Shown here: positions 35,777 through 47,882 of the stretch, one piece after another
Numbering within the stretch: position 1 is the first letter of the stretch
Layout: each line of letters starts with the position of its first letter
Source of the DNA: Myrica gale
Taxonomy: Eukaryota; Streptophyta; Magnoliopsida; Fagales; Myricaceae
DNA: 64,000 nucleotides
Assembly (NCBI GenBank): GCA_963930655.1
Contig: OZ005605.1
Coordinates: 22,761,501-22,825,500 of the forward strand
Direction: 5' to 3'
Notes under the pieces: generated by a model
What the model was told of the DNA's origin: nothing
The model's input: only the letters and a program-made list of their open reading frames with translations
The model's database searches: none
Translations under genes and position numbers: made by a program

Positions 35777-37059
35777 ACTACCGATCTGTTCGCTTTCTCC
35801 CTTCAATTGAGTACACATGCATGCACTATGTTTTCCCTTTTTTTTTTCTTTGAGCAAACTAAGTTCTCCCTTTGATTCGTATCTGTAACGGTGTCTGCTT
35901 TATTTTCTGCAGTTACTTGTGGCTTTATGTCGGAAATAATTCCTTTCATTGACAAGTGAAAGAAAGTATGGAAGCAGTGGTTAGCTAGCTATAATTGGAG
36001 AAAGCCAACGCAAGGTTTTCTTCAGAAAGAAAAGGGTGCAAAAAGATTAGATCGGCAGAGAAAGATCGTAACCTTACAACAAGATGTTCTGTCGCTCAAA
36101 CCACACAAAATGGAGATAGGGTTAATGGAGGTCGACCTTGCATGGAAGGTTCTTTCAAGCTTGAAAGTTATAATTATTCCATCAGGAGAGCGTTGATGCC
36201 TTACGTTTGTCAAGCTCAACTACAGTACTCATTACAACGAATTTGTCGCTAATACTGCGGCGGGAATAGGGGATGAAGAGATATACGGTAATTCGGGAGG
36301 AGGGCCATAGATGGCAACGACACTTTCAGAAAACGTCGCAGATAATTGTTAATTTTTCAACTTCAAATAGACGAAAGTCCAAGTTTGTTGTGGCGAATAT
36401 TCTTTTGGGGGGATAATCCACCCGTCGCAATTGTCAAATATTTTCAGCTTATTTGAGATTAGCCATTTCTTTCGTCGCTAATATTACGGCAAGCGAAGGA
36501 TATTTATGATCGTTATCCGCTGTGATGACTATATTTGGATTTCTTCCTTCTATCAACAAAAATGTTTAGTCGTTGCCTCCGATATTTGGTCACAAAAACT
36601 TTTAGCGAGGAGAAAAATATGGCTCCAATTAATAGTCCATTAGGCATGAAACTGTTGTCCAATTGGGCCAAACTGCAGCTAGCAACCAGATGTGGTTGCC
36701 CGAATTACCCAGTACTTTATTGCTTTCTAGAGTAGAAAGGATTCTAAAAAAAACACAGTTTCTACTATAATACTATGCGGGACAGCTTTAAAAGTCTTAG
36801 AGAAAATGAAATGGGATAAATACACTTTGTGTCCTTCAACAAGTGGTCTTGACAATTTATACTTCAAATTATTAATTTTTTCATATTGTATTTACTAAAT
36901 ATTAATTTCATACACATTATACTATAGTTAAAAAAATTTGGACCACATGAAATAACGATTTTACTCGTTAAAATGTCACAATATTCAAGAGTAAATATGA
37001 AAAAAAAGGAGGAGATTACCCACTTTACTGGCATCGAGTATGCTGTCAACAGAGAGGCA
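35777..37059. other. Spacer with possible DNA-transposon relic
   Basis: At 36230-36545 the phrase GTCGCTAATA and variants recur in both orientations, resembling subterminal repeats of CACTA-type elements, but no clear ends are found. A frame at 35994-36197 includes LQQDVLSLK, weakly like a plant MIP1-type leucine zipper. I do not call it a gene. Confidence 0.35.
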
Positions 37060-37166
37060 GAAGAATTGCCGGGCAAATCTCCTTTGGCAGAGGGCACACA
37101 AGCAATGCACACGCCCATATATGCTTAGTGGCTGCCTGCCAATGGAGATCTTGCCCTGTAATGCAA
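37060..37166 (-). ncRNA. MIR399: MIR399 precursor hairpin, copy 4
   Basis: On the minus strand the 3' arm (37089-37069) carries TGCCAAAGGAGATTTGCCC plus GG, identical in the mature region to copy 1. The 5' arm (37156-37136) reads GGGCAAGATCTCCATTGGCA, a typical miR399 star. The stem base GCATTACAGGGC is shared with copies 5 and 6. Confidence 0.95.
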
Positions 37167-37228
37167 CTGAACCTGTGAGTTAAAGAGCAATGGCTCACAA
37201 ACCTCTTATTTATTTTAGCCAAGAAGAA

Positions 37229-37236
37229 GAATATCC
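37229..37236 (-). promoter_or_regulatory. P1BS site, MIR399 copy 4
   Basis: GAATATCC matches GNATATNC about 75 bp upstream of the star arm. A TATA-like AAAATAAATAAG (minus strand, about 37207-37218) lies between them. Confidence 0.75.
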
Positions 37237-37726
37237 CATGGAAGAACCCACTGCTCAAAGGCTTTATATCACTTTATTCCTTATACCACGCACTAGAGTC
37301 GCATATTTGAATTCCATCCACTATATTTCATTGGACTGAATTTAATGGTCCAAAACAAGTGTCAAAATATCTATTATTTGCTTCATCAATCAAATGTTGG
37401 TATAGAGCAGTATCATACTACTATGGAGAGCTTTTGGAATAAAATCCTCGCAGATATTCTTCTAATGAACATTAATAACTTTGTCCAGTCAATGCATGAT
37501 TAAAACCTCTCCCCCCCCCCTTTTTTTCTTGGTCATGATTAAAACCGGCCTCTCGGTTTTTCTAATCATGAGCTTGTTTGTGTCCCTACCTCAAGTTCAA
37601 ATTAAGGTCATCATGATACATTACAGAGCGTAATTTTCACACACGGCATCTACTTAAAGTTTCGGGTTTCACAAAACAAAACAAAAAAGGAGAAAGAGAA
37701 TAGGCCGTGGTGGATGCTTCCAAGGC

Positions 37727-37747
37727 GGAAGATCCTGGAGCATGTTC
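37727..37747 (-). promoter_or_regulatory. Recurrent non-coding block, copy A (upstream of MIR399 copy 4)
   Basis: GGAAGATCCTGGAGCATGTT (plus-strand reading) recurs with small changes at 43332, 43811 and 48188. It lies about 570 bp upstream of the hairpin in transcript orientation. An AAACTCGAGGC-type motif follows about 110 bp further out. Function is unknown; a shared distal promoter element is an inference. Confidence 0.6.
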
Positions 37748-38484
37748 TTCATATCTCTATCTTCTGCAAGAAAGTTGGTCCTGTACTTCCAATGGCTGTG
37801 AAGGGCTGTCGAATGGCCCCGTTTCCTAAACCCAAGGTGTGTACGCAGAAACTCGAGGCAGCAGCACTCAGGCATATAAGGGCACTATGCTTTTCTTATT
37901 CCTATGGTTTATGACAACATAAAGAATATTTATTATATTAAACATAATGGCATTGTCATATACATTTGAGAAAGGCCAGGGACATAGGGTCCTTTGCTTT
38001 TATAAAAGCCATTAATTAGAGGATATACACAAGGAAACGCAGAACAAACATGCATGCCGGCCCTTTTATCTTTCTGTCATGACAATTCGTACAAGCTACG
38101 CATTCTCTTTTGAAAATATCACGTAGAACTTACAGTTGACACAATTATTCTTCTTTCTTTTTGTGTTTTTTTTTTTCCTTGTAAAGGCTCATTGGTTCGA
38201 ATAGCTAAATAATAAAACTACAAATTAAGGTAGTCCTCTTCCTTCTCTAAACCATAGTCATAACAGCAAATGAAATAGGACTCTTATCTAAATGCATTTT
38301 GATAATTTTGACAAATGATCATATTATTGGAACAAACAAAAATCCATCCAATTTTTTTTTTTAAATATGGCGGAAATGATTTTAGGGAAGAAGAAAAAAC
38401 CTTTCACTAAAAGTTTTTTTTTGGGATGGAAATAAAAGGTCCCAAAAAAAGAAAAAAAAATAGGACAATGTTGTCCTTCCCAAA

Positions 38485-39504
38485 TAGGCCTGATCACTGG
38501 TACCGGCGGTGTGCTGGTTAACCGGCACCGCCACCGGTACCGGAATTGTTCACCGTTCACCGGCGCCCATCGGCACCGGTGACGGTGAGAAAAATCCTCT
38601 CTTAGCGGGGATTTTGCCGGTGGCGGTGAACCCGTTGACCGCTGGGCTATCTCACAGCTTTTTTTTTTAAAAAAAAAACATATCAAAACAGCACCATTTT
38701 CTTTTAATGATTTAAAACCTAACCTAACTCTACCTCTTTCTCATTCCTCGATCGCTCAACATAGTTCTGCGGTCTGCCTCTCTCCTTCAGTTGCACGCCG
38801 CACAACACTCCTCCTTTGCTTTCTCTTCCCCAGCAACTCTATCGACTATCTCTCTCTCTCCCCCCCAATTTTCTTGCGATTTGATATTATATTTGCGTTT
38901 TGGTTGAGATTTGCTGGGTTTATGGAAATTTAGGTTGTTTACAAATATGTGGAAATTTTCTTGCAAATGTGAAGATTTTCTTGCGATTTGCTGGTAGTGA
39001 TTTCAGGGGTTACAATTTTGGAATTTTTGTTCGGTTGTTTATGAGATTTCAAATTTGAATTTTTTTTGGAAAGCTTTTCAAATATGTGGTGTTTTTCAAG
39101 CCAATGTTTAGAATGTGTAGATTTGGTTGCGATTTACAGGGGTTTCAATTTTGGAAAAAAATTTTAGGAGGTTTACGATTTGGTTGAGATTTTAGATTTA
39201 GAAATTTTTTTTGAATTTTGATTTCGATTTGGTATTAATTACAAATTACATTTCGATTTGGTATTGAGTACAGCTTTGGATTTCGATTTGGTATTAATTA
39301 TAAATTTGAATTTTGATTTCGTATCGATTTTTTTGTGATATGTATAGGGGTAGTAACTGCTACCGCTACTGTCGAAACTGCCACCGTTAGGTGCCGGTTT
39401 CCTCCCTTCACGGTGGTGGGGACGGTATCCATTTTTGGACAACCGCTCATAGCGGTAGCGGTAGCAGTGGAGGGCATAACCGCCACCGCTTATGCACAAC
39501 CCTA
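38485..39504. mobile_element. Non-autonomous Ac-like hAT element with exact 8-bp TSD
   Basis: TTCCCAAA flanks the element on both sides (38477-38484 and 39505-39512). The ends read TAGGCCTGATCA and, inverted, TAGGGTTGTGCATA, the T/CAGGG style of Ac-type hATs. Just inside both ends are GC-rich ACCGG/ACCGCCACCG subterminal repeats. A pyrimidine-rich leader-like stretch (38.71-38.87 kb) may descend from a transposase gene's 5' region, but no transposase frame remains. Length is 1,020 bp. Confidence 0.85.
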
Positions 39505-40471
39505 TTCCCAAATAATCGATCGTTTGAACTCCTTCAACACGGATAGAATGGTAACTCATCAGTACTTTGACCGAGTGTGGTTAGATCATAGACACACTCA
39601 GACATCTATGTTTATGGAAATTTTGAGGAATATTCTCAAAATTTTGGGAATCTTTTGAATGTTGAAGTTTATTGGAGTTTGTGAAAAGTTTGAAGTGTAT
39701 GTGTAAAAGTTGAAAATTTTAAAGTACGTTTGTTTTGTTGGAAATTTTGAGCCCTCAAAATTTTGGGCAAACAAACATGTCACCCCAGCCTTTCCTTCGC
39801 TAGTCTACAATACAAGAGCTAAAGATAGGTTTAAAAGAGGTGATTTTTGTAAGATTGTGTTGGGCAGAAATTTTGATTTTTTAAGTTTAGATGAAGAAAT
39901 TTTGGTAAGATTGTATTGGGTATTCATGTATATGCTATGTAAAATGAATTGAGATTTTTATTTTGATGAACATATATGGTTTAGATTTCCTTGATAAAAT
40001 GAGATGATTTGGGGTTTGTATTGTTTCTGTTTCCAGATGTTAGAGTGCTGTTTGATACCCGTTCGAATACTTTCCACATGCTGTTTATAATTGTCAAAAC
40101 GTGAAAATTTTGGTCTGTGCAGATTCGCATTAAAGGACAATGACTACTTAGAATTAGTTGATGACAATAACAATAAGAGAGCCATGAGATCCAGGAGCTT
40201 CGAGGATTTTGTGAATTTTGTACATCTATGTATTTTAGACACTTATTTTGTTATTTTTTTGGATTTTGTATGTCGTTTATGCATACCCTGAATCAGATTG
40301 TGTACTAAATAATATTAATTTTCAATATTTAAACAAAATATTATTGGACATCTCAAATATTATTAGAGGATGTGAGGGATAAATTTTTGGAACGTAGATA
40401 TGTTAAAATATTTAATTTTAACAAGGATTTTGATTTTTCTGTAAAAAAAAAAAGTTTTGTTGTATCATAGA

Positions 40472-41616
40472 CAGAGGCGGAACGAAGGGGTAGCGACCCT
40501 GGGCGGTCGCTACCCCTCACGCCACAATTTTTTTTTCATTACTTTATTATTTTTTTTAAAAAAATTAAGTTGGCCCGGGCCCGATACCCCTGAAGCTCAG
40601 GCTCAGACCAACTATACATATGTTTTACACATAAAGCCTGGGCCCGATACCCCTGACCCAGAAAACTGCAATAATATCGTCTGACATTTTCTATCAGTCC
40701 ACACAGCATAAATGAGCTAAACTGGCACCATCAGTCCTCACACCTCTCACTCTCATTTTTTGCTTTTTTTTCCTTATTTTTGCATATTATATTAAAAAAA
40801 AAACTTAAAAGCTCCTATTGTAACTTTTTGCAAAAAAAAATATTGTTCAATTATTTGGATAGTACGGTTGCAGGTTGTTCCCGCGACCCACTTTTTTTCT
40901 TCCCTGGGTATACCCTTGCTGGGTGTCTGTGAAAGTTTCGATGTCTGATCATAAGAGTCAGGTGTTGTTTCCTCTATTCAGAGGTACAATATTATGTGGA
41001 CTTAGATATCCACTATGTATGGACGTTAACTTAGTCAAAGAATGAAAGAAAAAAAAACGAAGAAAAAGTTGATTGCCAAAATTTGTAGAACAAAGTTGAT
41101 TGCCAAAATATCATAAGGCAGATGAGTATTTTGCACTTCTAGGTAGACAAATGTGTCATTGCAGCAAAGGGAAGCACTAATTTTAGAACTTCAGCAATTG
41201 TTTGTTTCTATATTTTGACAACTGTTGTACTGTTTTGCTTTTGTGGAATTGGCTGCCATCTATTTTTCACTGTTTATTTGAATCTCCACATGTGTTTATG
41301 AACAGGAGACTTCACTTTGCATCTCCACATGTATTTGCATCTCCACATGGCTTTTAGTAACTGAAATATAATATATTGATACATTTATTTTATTTTATTT
41401 TATTTAGATAATGGATAAGTTTGTCACAAGAGAACGAAGCCGTTTTGATGTAAGTACATAGCACGGTACATGTATTGTAATATTTTTAATGCTTTTAGTC
41501 TTTAATTTTTGATATTGTAATTGTAAGATAATTTTTAGCATTATAAAGGGGAAAAAAATTTATCATTTCGTCTTTAGAATTCGACCCCCTGAATTTTGGT
41601 CCTGGTTCCGCCACTG
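40472..41616. mobile_element. Non-autonomous hAT element with exact 8-bp TSD
   Basis: ATCATAGA precedes (40464-40471) and follows (41617-41624) the element. The ends are CAGAGGCGGAAC and, inverted, CAGTGGCGGAAC. Near the left end GGGTAGCGACC and GGTCGCTACCCC form a short hairpin, and CCCGATACCCCTGA occurs twice inside. No transposase frame is visible. Length is 1,145 bp. Confidence 0.88.
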
Positions 41617-42692
41617 ATCATAGATAGTACTTTTATGAGACGTGAAGAATAGTTTTAGATCCAATCATATTGGGTGATCCAATATCGTAAGGTCGCAGGG
41701 CGAAGGCCGACGAGGCACTATATTGGGAATTGAATAAAAAAACCCAAAATTTGAAAGTCTCATATTTGGTGGATAAATTTAATGTAAATGAGGTTTAAAG
41801 TAAATAAATATAAAAATGGCTTTACTTTACACTGCAGATGTTATTATCGTGTCACTTGCGTAACAGCCCACTTTTCACCTACGCAAAATTTACGAGTCCC
41901 GTCGTCTTTGTCGTCAATTAAAGAATATATGTATTGTATTGTGTCATCTACATTGCGAATGATTTTAAAACACAATTCTTTTTGGGGAAAGCAAGTAATT
42001 AACTCATATTGACTCGGGAAAAGGAAAAAAAGAACCATGCACATCATTCTAGGGTGCTAAACCCTCCATTTAAAACCAAAAGGTGGCTTCTGATCTGCAA
42101 ACCGGTTAGTCTCGACAGAAGCTCCCAGCACCAAAAGTTGCTGAATCAGTAGCATCATTAAATTCCAAACATCCAATGTCTACCAACCTACAATCCAACA
42201 ATAACAGAGAAGGTCATCTCTTGAAATCTGCAGGCTATAGCATCTTCTTATCTGATCCGGCTGTAATATAACCCAACGCCTCCCGTTCATTTGACCTCCA
42301 ACTGCAGCAGAACTGGTAGTTAACTGAAAGTGAGAGTCATTCAATACAAAAGAAAAATCAAGGGGCAAGCATATAAAAAAGATCTTAATTGTGCTACCTA
42401 TGGAAGTGCATTTGAGAACACAGGCAGGCGAGGCTATTGAAAAATAATAAAGGAAATCGCAAACGAGTTGTCATCAACATATATGCACCTTCGTGATAGG
42501 GACTCTGTTGTTAAAAGATTGTCTGATACGCAATGTGCACTTAACCTGGAGCAGATCATTAAGACGGATGCATGATGACCTGAAACAAATTAAAATACGT
42601 TAAATTTGGAACTTTTGTCTTCAGCCTTGCTATGCATTGGAAATTGCCATCTATTTGGACAATGATTTGTAATCGGTGAAAAGTACTGCAAT

Positions 42693-42801
42693 AGAATGGC
42701 GGGGCAAATCTCCTTTGGCAGACAGCGCACTACAAGAATGCAAGGCTGAGCCTCATGTCTTAGTAGCTGCCTGCCAATGGTGATTTTGCCCTGTAATGCA
42801 A
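42693..42801 (-). ncRNA. MIR399: MIR399 precursor hairpin, copy 5
   Basis: On the minus strand the 3' arm (42720-42700) carries TGCCAAAGGAGATTTGCCC followed by CG. The 5' arm (42791-42771) reads GGGCAAAATCACCATTGGCA. The stem base GCATTACAGGGC and the GGCAGGCAGC turn match copy 4, so the two are close duplicates. The last two mature bases differ from copies 1 and 4. Confidence 0.95.
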
Positions 42802-42863
42802 CTGCACTTGAGCTTGCAGAATTGGAGCGTAAAGATCGGTTATTTATGGCTGCCTGAAAGAAA

Positions 42864-42871
42864 GCATATCC
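42864..42871 (-). promoter_or_regulatory. P1BS site, MIR399 copy 5
   Basis: GCATATCC matches GNATATNC about 75 bp upstream of the star arm. CATAAATAACC (minus strand, about 42838-42848) is the TATA candidate. The spacing matches copy 4. Confidence 0.75.
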
Positions 42872-43331
42872 TGTGGCACAATGCCTGTGTTGTAAATTAA
42901 CGCCTTCCATCACTTATTCTACAACGCATATAACCACTTTAATTTGAGCTGGTACAAGCACGAGTGTAAAGACTCAGAAAAAGGGGAGAAAAGAAGACAG
43001 TCAAATTTGAAGATTCTTAATTGTACAATGTTTGATTCTCGTAAACCTCACCGATCTTAAATAACATTATTAGGGTCAATTTGCGGCTGGTGCGCTGTCT
43101 TTAATTTTACGGCTACCATGGGAGAAACTAAGTTATATACCCTTTTTTGTCTTTGTTCACCTCTTTTTATAAGTTAATGTTTGCGAGATATTTTTCAGTT
43201 CTTTCTCTTTTGTCCACGTTCATACATCAACTAAATTAAGGCTTCACTTTCACTTTTAACTTTTAAGGTCAAGGAAATAATATGCCACTGAGAAAAGGTC
43301 AAAAGTATAATTGTATGGCTGCTTTGAAAAT

Positions 43332-43352
43332 GGAAGATCCAAGAGCATGTTC
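43332..43352 (-). promoter_or_regulatory. Recurrent non-coding block, copy B (upstream of MIR399 copy 5)
   Basis: GGAAGATCCAAGAGCATGTT resembles copy A with two changes. It lies about 540 bp upstream of hairpin 5, and AAACTCGAGAC follows at about 43459. Confidence 0.55.
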
Positions 43353-43810
43353 TTTCATTGTATGATCTGTCTTTACCTACATGCATGTATCGTACGGTTT
43401 CCGTGGCTCTCAAGTCTCAGGACCAGCCCGATGGACCTTAAAAAGTGTTTGTTCGCAAAAACTCGAGACTGAAGACTGGAGTCATGTATTAGAGAAGTGG
43501 TCCAATATTACTTACCTAAAAAAAACAAGTGGCAGGTGCGTTCTCTTTGTTTTCCCACGAATTGACAGAGGAAAATAATTTGGAACAACATTAATATTGT
43601 CAAGGTTATCGTGAAAACGTTACCCAATATACAATGGGTCATGAATTTATTTATTTATTTTCCTTTTTTTTTCTCTGCTCTTATGCTAGCTAGCTAGCTA
43701 CGTCATATATATGTAGAGAAATGAGGGAAGTAAAATACAGATGTACATAGCCTTAATTAGAAATTTAGGATAAACGAAAAGAATAAAGAGTGATGGATAT
43801 GCTTAAAGAT

Positions 43811-43832
43811 GGAAAGATCCAGGAGCATGTTC
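43811..43832 (-). promoter_or_regulatory. Recurrent non-coding block, copy C (no hairpin of its own)
   Basis: GGAAAGATCCAGGAGCATGT repeats the block about 480 bp beyond copy B, again followed by AAACTCGAGGC (about 43914). No MIR399 hairpin lies between B and C, so this may mark a duplicated unit that lost its hairpin. Confidence 0.55.
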
Positions 43833-44261
43833 CAAAAATATATTGTTCTTCTATTGCGCTAGTTGTCGGCACCAGCTAGCTAGCCATCACCACTATATAC
43901 TTCGCGTATGCCAAAACTCGAGGCTGCATTTCAATAATGGTCCAATCTATCGATGGGATACATATTCGTCATTCTATTTTGCTTGGAACGCGACACTTGT
44001 TGACAATTCGCACGCTCAATTTTCTCAATGATATTTAATGCATTGAAGAAGAAGCTGCACAAGATACGACTTTTAACGGACGGACTGGAGTAGAAGTATA
44101 CTGTGCCCACCAAGAACTTGTTCATTAATCATGTAAATCAAAATTAATTATATCCTTTTGGTAGGTGGCATTGCGAGTAGAGAACCTTCTAGTGCACAAA
44201 GGGGATGATAATCTAGGGTCAACGAAAGATTAGAAGCACCCGCGTCACTCTTACCATTTGA

Positions 44262-44393
44262 CACCACTTATAGCGACTACATTATATAGCCGCTAAAAGT
44301 GTTATCAACACCGATCTTTGTTTTTTCGTCTTTGATATGAGACAATTTGCATCTCTAAAAGTCTTGGAGCTATAGGTCGTTTTTCTTGTGGTG
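44262..44393. mobile_element. Possible CACTA-type end or tiny derivative
   Basis: The left edge reads CACCACTTATAGCGAC and the right edge, inverted, CACCACAAGAAAAACGACC, one base from the common plant CACTA terminus CACTACAAGAAAAACG. I find no 3-bp duplication. It could be a fragment of a larger relic. Confidence 0.4.
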
Positions 44394-45470
44394 TGCAACA
44401 TCTTATAGCTTTTTTAACAACATGAAAATCATTACCCAAGCCACAACTAAAATCGATAAAATCCACAAAACAGAGAATTAAAAAAAATAATAAATTACTT
44501 CAAATACAAATGTGTTAGATTAAGCATATCTGTATGTAACAAACCACGAAGTTTCCAAGGGACTATCGCCATGGAAGTCCAGTGAATTGTGTTCCCAAAT
44601 TCCTTATAACTCGGCATAAAGTCTGCAGAAATATTCTGTGCTTTTCACCGAGTCATCAAAACCTGGCTCAGGACAAGCAAATATTGGATGTTCTTTCTAT
44701 TCGAATTTTCAAGTAATATTTAGGTTGGGGGACTTCAATTAGCTGTCATATATATCATCAACAGCCAAAAAAAAAACATTTGCATTTGAAACCATTTACG
44801 CGATTTGAGAACAAATTGGAAACTTTAGATCGATCTTTCAACCTATGATCTCCGTTAACCTCTTCAACTCTATTTAGTAATTGCTCGAGTTCTTCGACTG
44901 ATCTCCAACAATAAATGATCAACCGGCGATTCGTTTATCAGACTAATTCTTGTACGTACGTACGGTACAGGGCTGCACCTTCAAAGCCTCAACTCATGAT
45001 TCAGCCCAACGTACAACGCCCATTCAGTAATGATTACTATGCATGTTAGTGCACACTATTTTAGCAAAATCAAGATCAGTTCCCCTTTCTGAAAGTACTT
45101 CTCTGTTTCGAATCACTTTTCTTAATTGGATCACAAAACTAGTGGGCATCTATATGGGTAGGTGATCTTTTGATTTGGTGGACTGCATGCCTAGCAGTGA
45201 ACGTACGGTACGCACAATTCCCCATCTTGCGCATGCACTTGGGTTGCAAACGAGGTCAAATACTTGTTATGGTTACACAAACTGCTGCTTCTGCCTTATG
45301 CTGCTACTGCTGGAGAGGCATGCGACAGCTTTTAGTGGCTGGAGTTCATAATCTCTGGTTGCTGGGCGCGGGGTGGTTTTGAGCTTTCAGCTGCTTAACT
45401 GCGTACTCTAGGCAAGTTTATTTCGAGTAGAGGATAACTTTTTAAGATGCTGGATATTAGCTTCATTGTC

Positions 45471-46467
45471 TGTTAGGTATTTTTTGTGTTGGCATTATTC
45501 CGTGTCAAAATATGTCGTGGTTGAGTTGTAAGTATGGTTACATGTTCAAGAGTTAGTGGTCTGTTGTATGTCATCCCGCGCGACCAGTGCTCGAGCGTCC
45601 TTGGAATATGCAGACAGACTCGCAGCGCTCGACCAGCGCTCGATCTACGCTCGAGCATCATTTGAAGAACATGACACAGAGACGCCACGCTCGACAGTAG
45701 CTCGACAGCCGCTCGAGCGACACTATGAAAAATTCAGACAGAAGCTTTGCGTTCGACGAGCGCTCGACCGAAGCTCGAGCGGTCTCCGGCGAATTTCAGA
45801 AAAAGCTGAATTTATGGAGTTTCCTTTTGGGAAGAGTGGTGAAACCCTAATAGGTTCGAGTGTGGCCGTCCAAAAGGTTTTCAAGGAGTTTTTTTTGAAT
45901 ATTTTGGCTGCCTCTTTTCTTAGAGAGAAGTGTGGTGAGTTTTTGGTGCTTCAAGGTAGAAAATATCTTCCTCAATCTTCATACATATTGTGTGGATTCC
46001 TTCATGGTGGTGAAGGAGTGCTGAAGAACAAGATTGATCGTGGAGATCTGTAAGAAGAACCTCAAGGCGTTGAGGTGAATGCCGCTTGGAGCGGGTCTGA
46101 GCGAGGTAGCTTAGATTATTACTTCAGGGGTGTAAGAGTCAAGCAACTGGGGTTGCCTGTGTCTGAATCACTGTTGTAAGTTATTCTTCTTAGTGGATTT
46201 CGGGTGGCTGCTAGCCCGGAGTGGTTTTTCCTTTGAATGGTATTTCAAAGGTTTTCCACTTCGTCATCAAATCGTTTGTCTCCTTATGTTTGATTGATCT
46301 TGCTTTACAAGTTGTTTTTCGGTTTTGATGATGGTGTTAAATTGATTGTTCGATCTAGGTTGTTCAGTATTAAAACTTGTTTTAATATTGTGTTTGTTTA
46401 AATAATTTTTGTAATTCACCTATTCACCCCCCTCTAGGTGAAGTCAGGGTCTAAACTAGGTTTTTCA
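45471..46467 (+). mobile_element. Solo LTR of a Copia-like element, rich in GCTCGA motifs
   Basis: The segment starts TGTTAGGT and ends TTTTTCA, and the 6-mer ATTGTC flanks it on both sides (45465-45470 and 46468-46473). The last 60 bases contain the TTCACCCCCCTCTAGGTG phrase typical of plant Copia LTR ends. No primer-binding site or coding region follows, so it is a solo LTR. Between 45.58 and 45.78 kb the motif GCTCGA or its near forms occurs about ten times. Confidence 0.75.
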
Positions 46468-46473
46468 ATTGTC

Positions 46474-47699
46474 ATGTACTGTAACCGGTGAATAAATACT
46501 AATTAGTGCGAGCTTTCCTTCGTCATTTGCTCTCAATTAAGTAAAAATTATTTCCTAATCTCATTTTCGAGCTTTTATCTTCTTTTTTTTCCGTACGGAT
46601 CCCCTTTTTAGGGGTGTTTTGAAATATAAGCATTAAATTATCGCCATTATACAATCTGGTCCATAAGTAATAATTCCTTGCCTGTTGGAAGTTCATGATG
46701 TCCATTCAAAAGTTTTGAAGTGCCTTTAGATTATCATAGGATAACAAATAGAGGAGAATATGATTCCCATTATTTTCAGTTCTCTATTGCAGCCAACTGG
46801 CACCCCGAGTGATACTGCTTCGCAAACGAGGCCATGTGTAAAGTTCAGTGCGATCCCCGGCCGAAAAAAGTGCGACACCCTCCAGGTGAACGTTCCAGGT
46901 TCTTGGCGGCCTCCTTAGGAATTTCTAACCCATATGCTCTGGAAACTAGTTAGAGTTTAGTGTGAAACTTTGATTGCGAATTTTGAACTATTTATTGCTC
47001 TGTATTTTCATGAGATGCACCAAAATTGCTACTTAATTATAATCGATCGGCCGTTATTCTTCGATAAACCATCTTCGACGACAGGATGCAATAGAAGACC
47101 TCCACGGTCAGCATTGATTGATTCATATTCCAATATGGCTGGTAAACATTGCTTGAAACTCCCACGTCTTAAAGATTGAGAGATCCGGAAAAAAGATTGA
47201 GTAAAGCACTTATTAAAAAAAGTTAATTTGATGTACGCTGCATACATAGAATAAAATGATGTGCTTGATTTTATGGCATTTAGTATCGTACTAATAAAAC
47301 AAAGAAACAAGCTAGTGCTCAATTTGCTGAGCCATGGATCAATACGAAATGGATTTGCAGAGTTCAAAACGTAATTGCTATTGGTTCTTTTGCAAAACAG
47401 ATAAAAAAGATAAGCAGTGGATTGATGATGCAGAGATAGATCAAAAGAAGAAGAATTAGGGAGCCAACACTAACAGATCTCAGTGACTGGTGTTGAGAGC
47501 ACATGCACATGCATGGCTGCAGGATGAAAGACTTTGGGTGCATGCTTGTCAAAAATATGCATACCCTGCTATCCAAGGGCCGGCCGAATCATGCAACTAG
47601 CAAAAAAAGGATATGCCTAAATTGTATAAGGGCACGAAACTACCAGAGCTTTCCCAGTAGAATCATCGAGAAGAATTATGCTCCAGAAAGACTTACAGA
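46474..47699. other. Spacer, no gene recognised
   Basis: Only short frames without family resemblance are present. It is the downstream side of the minus-strand MIR399-like copy 6. Confidence 0.4.
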
Positions 47700-47812
47700 G
47701 ATGAATTGCAGGACAAATCTCCTTGGCAATTGGGCACACTTGAAGAATGCGTAACTTACATGCAAACCCCATAAACTGGCCGCTTGTCAAGGAAACTAGC
47801 CCTGTAATGCAA
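47700..47812 (-). ncRNA. Diverged MIR399-like hairpin, copy 6
   Basis: On the minus strand the 3' arm (about 47729-47708) reads TTGCCAAGGAGATTTGTCC plus TGC, lacking one A of the conserved CCAAAGG and with a C-to-T change. The 5' arm (47802-47783) reads GGGCTAGTTTCCTTGACAAG and keeps pairing with the altered 3' arm. The stem base GCATTACAGGGC is shared with copies 4 and 5. The hairpin, TATA and P1BS are kept while the mature sequence has shifted, so it is either decaying or has changed target range. Confidence 0.75.
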
Positions 47813-47882
47813 CTGTAAAAAAGGAGGCATATGGGGAAAAGGCCTAGCTGGTCTCCTGCCATATATAATTCAGAGACTTAAT

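Noticed and set aside
35994-36197. Frame with LQQDVLSLK, like a MIP1 leucine zipper
   Set aside because: Similarity covers about ten residues and the rest does not follow the family.
42720-42740. CACTACAAGAA, resembling a CACTA transposon terminus
   Set aside because: It lies in the loop of MIR399 hairpin copy 5, diverges after 11 bases and has no partner end.
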